From Porites lobata (lineage: Eukaryota; Cnidaria; Anthozoa; Scleractinia; Poritidae), in contig CALNXK010000035.1 in assembly GCA_942486035.1 (NCBI GenBank), positions 3,076,001 to 3,140,000 of the forward strand: DNA of 64,000 nucleotides, written 5' to 3'. Below, piece after piece: positions 60,171 through 64,000 of the stretch. Both the position numbers and the translations under genes were made by a program. A model generated the notes under the pieces. The model ran no database searches, was not told where the DNA came from, and was given only the letters and a program-made list of their open reading frames with translations. The first letter of the stretch is position 1; each line of letters begins with the position of its first letter.

Positions 60171-60219
60171 TTATTCTGTATAAAGAACAGGAAATGGAAG
60201 TTCCGCTGTAGGTTGCAAC
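60171..60219 (-). CDS. PHYHD1: PHYHD1-like dioxygenase, last coding exon
   Basis: On the minus strand the acceptor tttttag (60220-60226) is followed by a phase-2 exon. With the split Trp it reads WLQPTAELPFPVLYTE and stops at TAA 60171-60173. This is almost identical to the C-terminus of human PHYHD1, whose ending is highly characteristic. It joins in phase to the exon at 61617-61743 (ends tg, this exon starts g). The intervening intron is 1.4 kb and contains a foldback at 60497-60638. The exon is too short for ordinary ORF scanning; family recognition plus splice phase make it secure. Confidence 0.88.
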
Positions 60220-60496
60220 CTAAAAAAAAAAGAGAGAAGATCAACTTTAGCATATTGTTCACATAAACCCTTTTTCTACAACCAGCCGTGAGACAGTCAT
60301 AATTCAGAGGGGAAGACAATGGGGCTTGCAAGAAGCACAAAGGCACTCAGAACATTTGTCTGTAGCTAAAATTTTGGGCCATTTGAAATACTCCCTTTTA
60401 TACTTCTTTACTAATATTTTAATACTACTTTATCAATGCCTCTGGATTCTCCACCAATTTCCAGAGGAAATGTGAATGTACATGTATGGGTAAAAA

Positions 60497-60638
60497 TTAA
60501 ATTCAGGTTAAATTTTTTTAACCTAGGTTGATTCTCAACCTCCTTTGTCTCTTAGCCCTAATTCATGAATAATTAGGGTTGGGGGATAAAGAAAATTGAG
60601 AATCAGCCAAGGTTAAAAAAACTTTCACCTGAATTTAA
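60497..60638. repeat. Foldback element
   Basis: ttaaattcaggt at 60497-60508 is inverted at 60627-60638, and ggttgattctcaa pairs with ttgagaatcagcc further in. The centre is the palindrome ccctaattcatgaataattaggg. It lies in the last intron of the PHYHD1-like gene. Confidence 0.7.
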
Positions 60639-61616
60639 CTTTGACCTGTAACATACATGCCAGGATTTGCAACAGCTTAAGCATACTGTATATAAACTTC
60701 CTACAATGTCTAAAACTATTGCTTGCTGTCATAGTCACATAGTCAGAGGCCTCCAATACAGGTCATTAATTCTCTCTTGTCGTTAAGGTCAATACTAGGC
60801 AGATATTTTAACCTCAAAAATGTTTTTTTACAGTTGCCAGAATTTGTGACGCTTTTTACCAAAAATTCTGCCATATTTTTTAGTGGGGAGAAGGGGTGGT
60901 TTAGTGTCACGTGTGGAGTGGGTTGATAGTGGGGTGGAGATGGGGGCCAGTGCAGGGCAAAAAACTCCAGATTTCACCTCTACAGGAGTTGGCTACCCTG
61001 CCTAACATCAGGGAAAACATACTGTAAACTGTTGCTTATCATCTTCAAAAGGGGTTTTAGGACAGCTTATATCTGGCAGACTTAAAAAGACAGAGTACAA
61101 AATCGTGGATCAAAACAAGCTATAGCAGTGTTGATCAAAAGGCGTTTTGCATTTACTGGTTGTTAATGAAGTTTCCAAATGCCAAAATAAATCAAACTCA
61201 TTTTAATACAAGCTAGCTAGGTGCCGGGTGGGGGCTTATAATCAAATGTAGTTTTTTGTTTGCAGGTACATGGGCAAAAAACTAGGAGCTGGGTTTATAA
61301 GCAGCAGTTTATGGTTCCAAGAAGTGCCAAAAAAAACAGAGCTTGAAAAACTGGACTCAAAAAGAAAAAATTGAAATGCTTTGCAGTTTTCTGATTGTCT
61401 GGCAGCTCTCTGAGCTCTGGGTCCTCTGGTTTTCCTTACTCCGCACAAACGTTTCTAAACTATTACCAGGTCATGCCCAACATTCTCAAGTAGAGTTATT
61501 AAGCATGCATAAGTAAAAAACAGCCAAAACTCAAGTTGAACTATGAGCTACAAAACTGAAATAAAGTATGTTTTTAAAAAAAACTTGCTAACTTAGAGTT
61601 CTCAATAACATCTTAC

Positions 61617-61743
61617 CAGTTCTGTTTGCTCCACTCTGTATTTTCTTGTTCAACAATATGGAATGTATATGCATGTCGGGATTTCTCTGACTTGTTCTCA
61701 GCACTTCTATGTAACACTGTTCCATGAATCAGCACCAATGAAC
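61617..61743 (-). CDS. PHYHD1: PHYHD1-like Fe(II)/2-oxoglutarate dioxygenase, penultimate coding exon
   Basis: Minus-strand exon between acceptor ttatag (61744-61749) and donor gtaaga (61611-61616). It encodes SLVLIHGTVLHRSAENKS, then EKSRHAYTFHIVEQE and EWSKQNW. This matches the C-terminal part of PHYHD1, a phytanoyl-CoA dioxygenase-domain protein with 2-oxoglutarate-dependent oxygenase activity but unclear physiological substrate (family knowledge). The His of VLHRS corresponds to the distal iron ligand and the Arg of SRHAY to the 2-oxoglutarate-binding residue; both are present. The rest of the enzyme, including the HxD motif, is not in the window and is expected beyond 64000. Confidence 0.9.
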
Positions 61744-62659
61744 CTATAATAAAATTAATATCAACAACTGATACATTCACTTGCTTTACTCTTCATTTGC
61801 ACCAATGACCCATAATTGCTTCTAAATAAACCATAAGATGCCACCAAAGACCCAAGACTCGAGTTGCTGCTGATCAGCCCTTATTATTTCATAAGAGGAT
61901 TTTACTGGAAAAACAAGCAGATTGGCTCATTTGTCAATGACGGGAAAAAACTGAAGAGGTTTTTAAAGGCATGTTCTCGATTTTATGCATGCATTTCTTC
62001 ATTGCTTAACAAGCCAGACTTACATAGCGAAACTCGGGAGCTATTGACATGAATCAACATTTTTCTGGTTATTGAATCAAGTTTCTCTTGATATTATTTG
62101 AAGAATATCCTTTCATATTTATAAAACAATTTATAGCAGTTAACTTTACAGTGCACTGTTAATTTTAATGTCAATAATGTCATAGCAATACTAAAACCAT
62201 AAACTGTTGTCATCACGGCATGAAGTCATAATTAGAATAGCACTATTTCAACAAGAAAGCTTCGTCTACTTTGGTCACTGTGCACATAATTCAACAAACT
62301 TGTATATATTTATTTTTCATTATTTCTTAACGTACTGATTCTGTAAGCCATCTTATAATGTATCAACTTGAATAATGCAAAATAAACTTGAACCTTGAAC
62401 CTCAAAGGAAGATGTTAATTGAAACAAAAAATTGCACATTAAAATGCTTAAAATGGCACTACTTGACTTTGCGATCAATGAAAAAATGTGGCAGTGTTAG
62501 CGGAGAACAGGCCATTTGCCCTCGTTTTTAGTCCCCACCCCGGGGAATTGACAGCCCTGGGTGCAGGTGGAATTGACTGATGCATAAATGGTGTCACCAG
62601 TGTGAAGAAACACATCACTCCTCTAGCCACTGATTCTTAACTTGATCAATAATACTTAG

Positions 62660-62831
62660 CAGGGGCGGATCCAGGATTTTTTTTATGAGGGGGTGCACTT
62701 GTCTCTTGCTCTACTTCAACACCATTAAACCACATAGTTTTTTTTTTCTTTGCAGAATACCAGTTGTATTAGAAAACCGCAGGTCATCTCGGGGGCGCAC
62801 CCCTTGCACCCTCCCCCTAGATCCGCCCCTG
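62660..62831. mobile_element. hAT-like MITE with 5-bp target duplication
   Basis: caggggcggatc at 62660-62671 is mirrored by gatccgcccctg at 62820-62831. CTTAG flanks both sides (62655-62659 and 62832-62836). The element is 172 bp and non-coding. Confidence 0.8.
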
Positions 62832-63663
62832 CTTAGCCATAGTCACTGGGAGATACAAGAGTGTACAAAACCACAAAAAATTTGCTTGACATGATCTACT
62901 TGCTATTAAAAAATTTTGAGTACAGCTGGAATTTCCTGACCTTTTTTTGTGAGTTGAGGAATGTAATCATTTTCATGACCAGCTTCTTCACTATCCGCTC
63001 CCATAAAAATGGTGGGTGTCCCCCCAGGCTGGGGGTTACGAATAAACCGTCGCTTTAATTCATCTGTTGAAAAAGATAATTGAATAAAAATATATCAGTT
63101 GAGTATTTCCTGACTCTTATTTCATAGAAATAATGTTTAAATATGTTTTATGGCTAAGTTCATATAATGGTACCAGACAAATTTTAACTTATTAAAAAAA
63201 TTTTACAGGACGTGTAGACAAGTTCACATTGAACTGCTTAACACGGAACTGAAGGACCAGGTTGAATTTTAACATTTTTTCAGTAGTTTTACTATCTGCT
63301 ATGTACAGAGTGCTACTTAAGCAAATCTAAAATGGCCTCTTCTTACCAAGTAACCATGCATTCGATCACCATGCAACTAGTACATCTTTGCTGTACAAGA
63401 GGGTCAAGTAGTTTACACAATGCTGGTCAATATTTCAACCTTAAAATTTGACTGATTTTGGTACTTAAATTTTTGAGGGGCTAAGCATCTAAATTGATTA
63501 TTTTTTGTATGGTTAGCATAGCTCCCTGCTGTGAGTGGAATGGAATGCAGAGATTTTCAGGCAGTCAAAAATTCATTTGGTACCACATGAACAAAGCCTT
63601 AGATATTCTCAGCAGATGTCATGGTCAATGAAACATGGACAAAAATTAGGCTGTGTATAAAAG

Positions 63664-63802
63664 TGGGATGGGGACAAGGGGACAGGGACATCGGGACGCG
63701 TGTGTGGGGACTTGGGACTTGGGGACGCAAGACGAGGGACTTGAGGACATCAACTATGGGACGCGGGGACAGGGACGTCAAAAGCCGGGATGCAGAGGAC
63801 GC
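63664..63802. repeat. G-rich degenerate tandem repeat
   Basis: Repeated GGGAC-type units (ggggacaggga, gggacttggggac, gggacgcggggac) on the plus strand. Several G-runs of three or four make G-quadruplex formation plausible. Not coding. Confidence 0.7.
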
Positions 63803-63893
63803 GGAATGTGAATGATTATCGCAAAAGTCGGAGGTAAATGTGATATCTCTTTCTTCGTGAAAATGTATTATGTGTTAATCGTGATTAGGGTTA

Positions 63894-64000
63894 GGGTTGA
63901 TTTCCACTGTCGCGTTATTTTTCCACGCATACGTGCGTAAAATTTACGTTTGCAAATAAAATAGAGGCAATGTATAAAAGGACGCACGTAAGCATAAAAG
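63894..64000. mobile_element. TTAA-type MITE (copy 2), cut by window end
   Basis: gggttgatttccactgtcgc from 63894 closely matches the left part of the element at 34244-34473, including the acgtgcgtaaaatttacg block. The right end lies outside the window. The left flank is TTAG rather than TTAA. Confidence 0.75.

Larger units (their letters stand above)
61744..64000. other. Intron of the PHYHD1-like gene running past the window end, with repeats
   Basis: No upstream PHYHD1 exon could be found here, so the intron is longer than 2.2 kb. It holds a hAT-like MITE (62660-62831), a G-rich tandem region (63664-63802) and a truncated TTAA element (63894-64000). An open plus-strand frame at 61837-62052 ends in a stop. 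About 320 bp later come aataaacttg and two copies of TTGAACC (62382-62400), reminiscent of a retroelement or retrocopy tail. I do not recognise its protein. Confidence 0.45.

Noticed and set aside
63886..63898. Telomere-like ttagggttaggg
   Set aside because: Only two units, followed immediately by the start of a MITE copy. This is not a telomeric array.
1..64000. CRISPR arrays, operons, riboswitches, bacterial insertion sequences
   Set aside because: None seen. The sequence is eukaryotic, with spliceosomal introns throughout.

Overview
The window is nuclear DNA of an intron-rich, AT-rich animal. An early-branching metazoan, most likely an anthozoan cnidarian such as a stony coral or sea anemone, fits best. 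This is an inference from intact KMT2C/D and SMAD4-type domains with short, well-defined introns, plus many tRNA-headed repeats and small inverted-repeat elements. No marker gene proves the species.

Three genes are supported. (1) Positions 1-35491, plus strand: the 3' part of a KMT2C/KMT2D (MLL3/MLL4, Trr/LPT-type) histone H3K4 methyltransferase. I could trace 34 GT-AG exons that stay in one frame for 4,646 residues. The order is PHD cluster 1 (cut by the window start), AT-hook linker, PHD cluster 2, disordered linker, HMG-like segment, two giant Gln/Pro-rich exons of about 4.17 kb each, extended PHD, FYRN, FYRC, Win motif, SET and post-SET. (2) Positions 39408-55021, plus strand: a 15-exon gene that reads through in one frame (956 residues). 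It encodes two tandem SMAD4-type MH1 DNA-binding domains followed by a KMT2C/D-type extended PHD and PHD fingers 1-3. There is no MH2 and no SET domain. (3) Positions 60171-61743, minus strand: the last two coding exons of a PHYHD1-like phytanoyl-CoA dioxygenase-domain protein, whose upstream exons lie beyond position 64000.

Gene 2 is the outstanding item. Its PHD part is paralogous to cluster 1 of the neighbouring methyltransferase gene. One exon has the identical 115-nt length and the intron positions and phases match, so it looks like a local DNA duplication of the KMT2C/D N-terminal reader module, joined to SMAD4-type MH1 exons. I know of no described protein with this layout. It would couple a SMAD-box DNA-binding module to histone readers without a methyltransferase.

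The rest is introns, UTRs and intergenic DNA. It carries several non-autonomous inverted-repeat elements (hAT-like with CAGGG ends, a TTAA-flanked element present twice, a 226-bp near-perfect palindrome, foldbacks), tRNA-derived sequences and microsatellites. No CRISPR, operon or bacterial feature is present.
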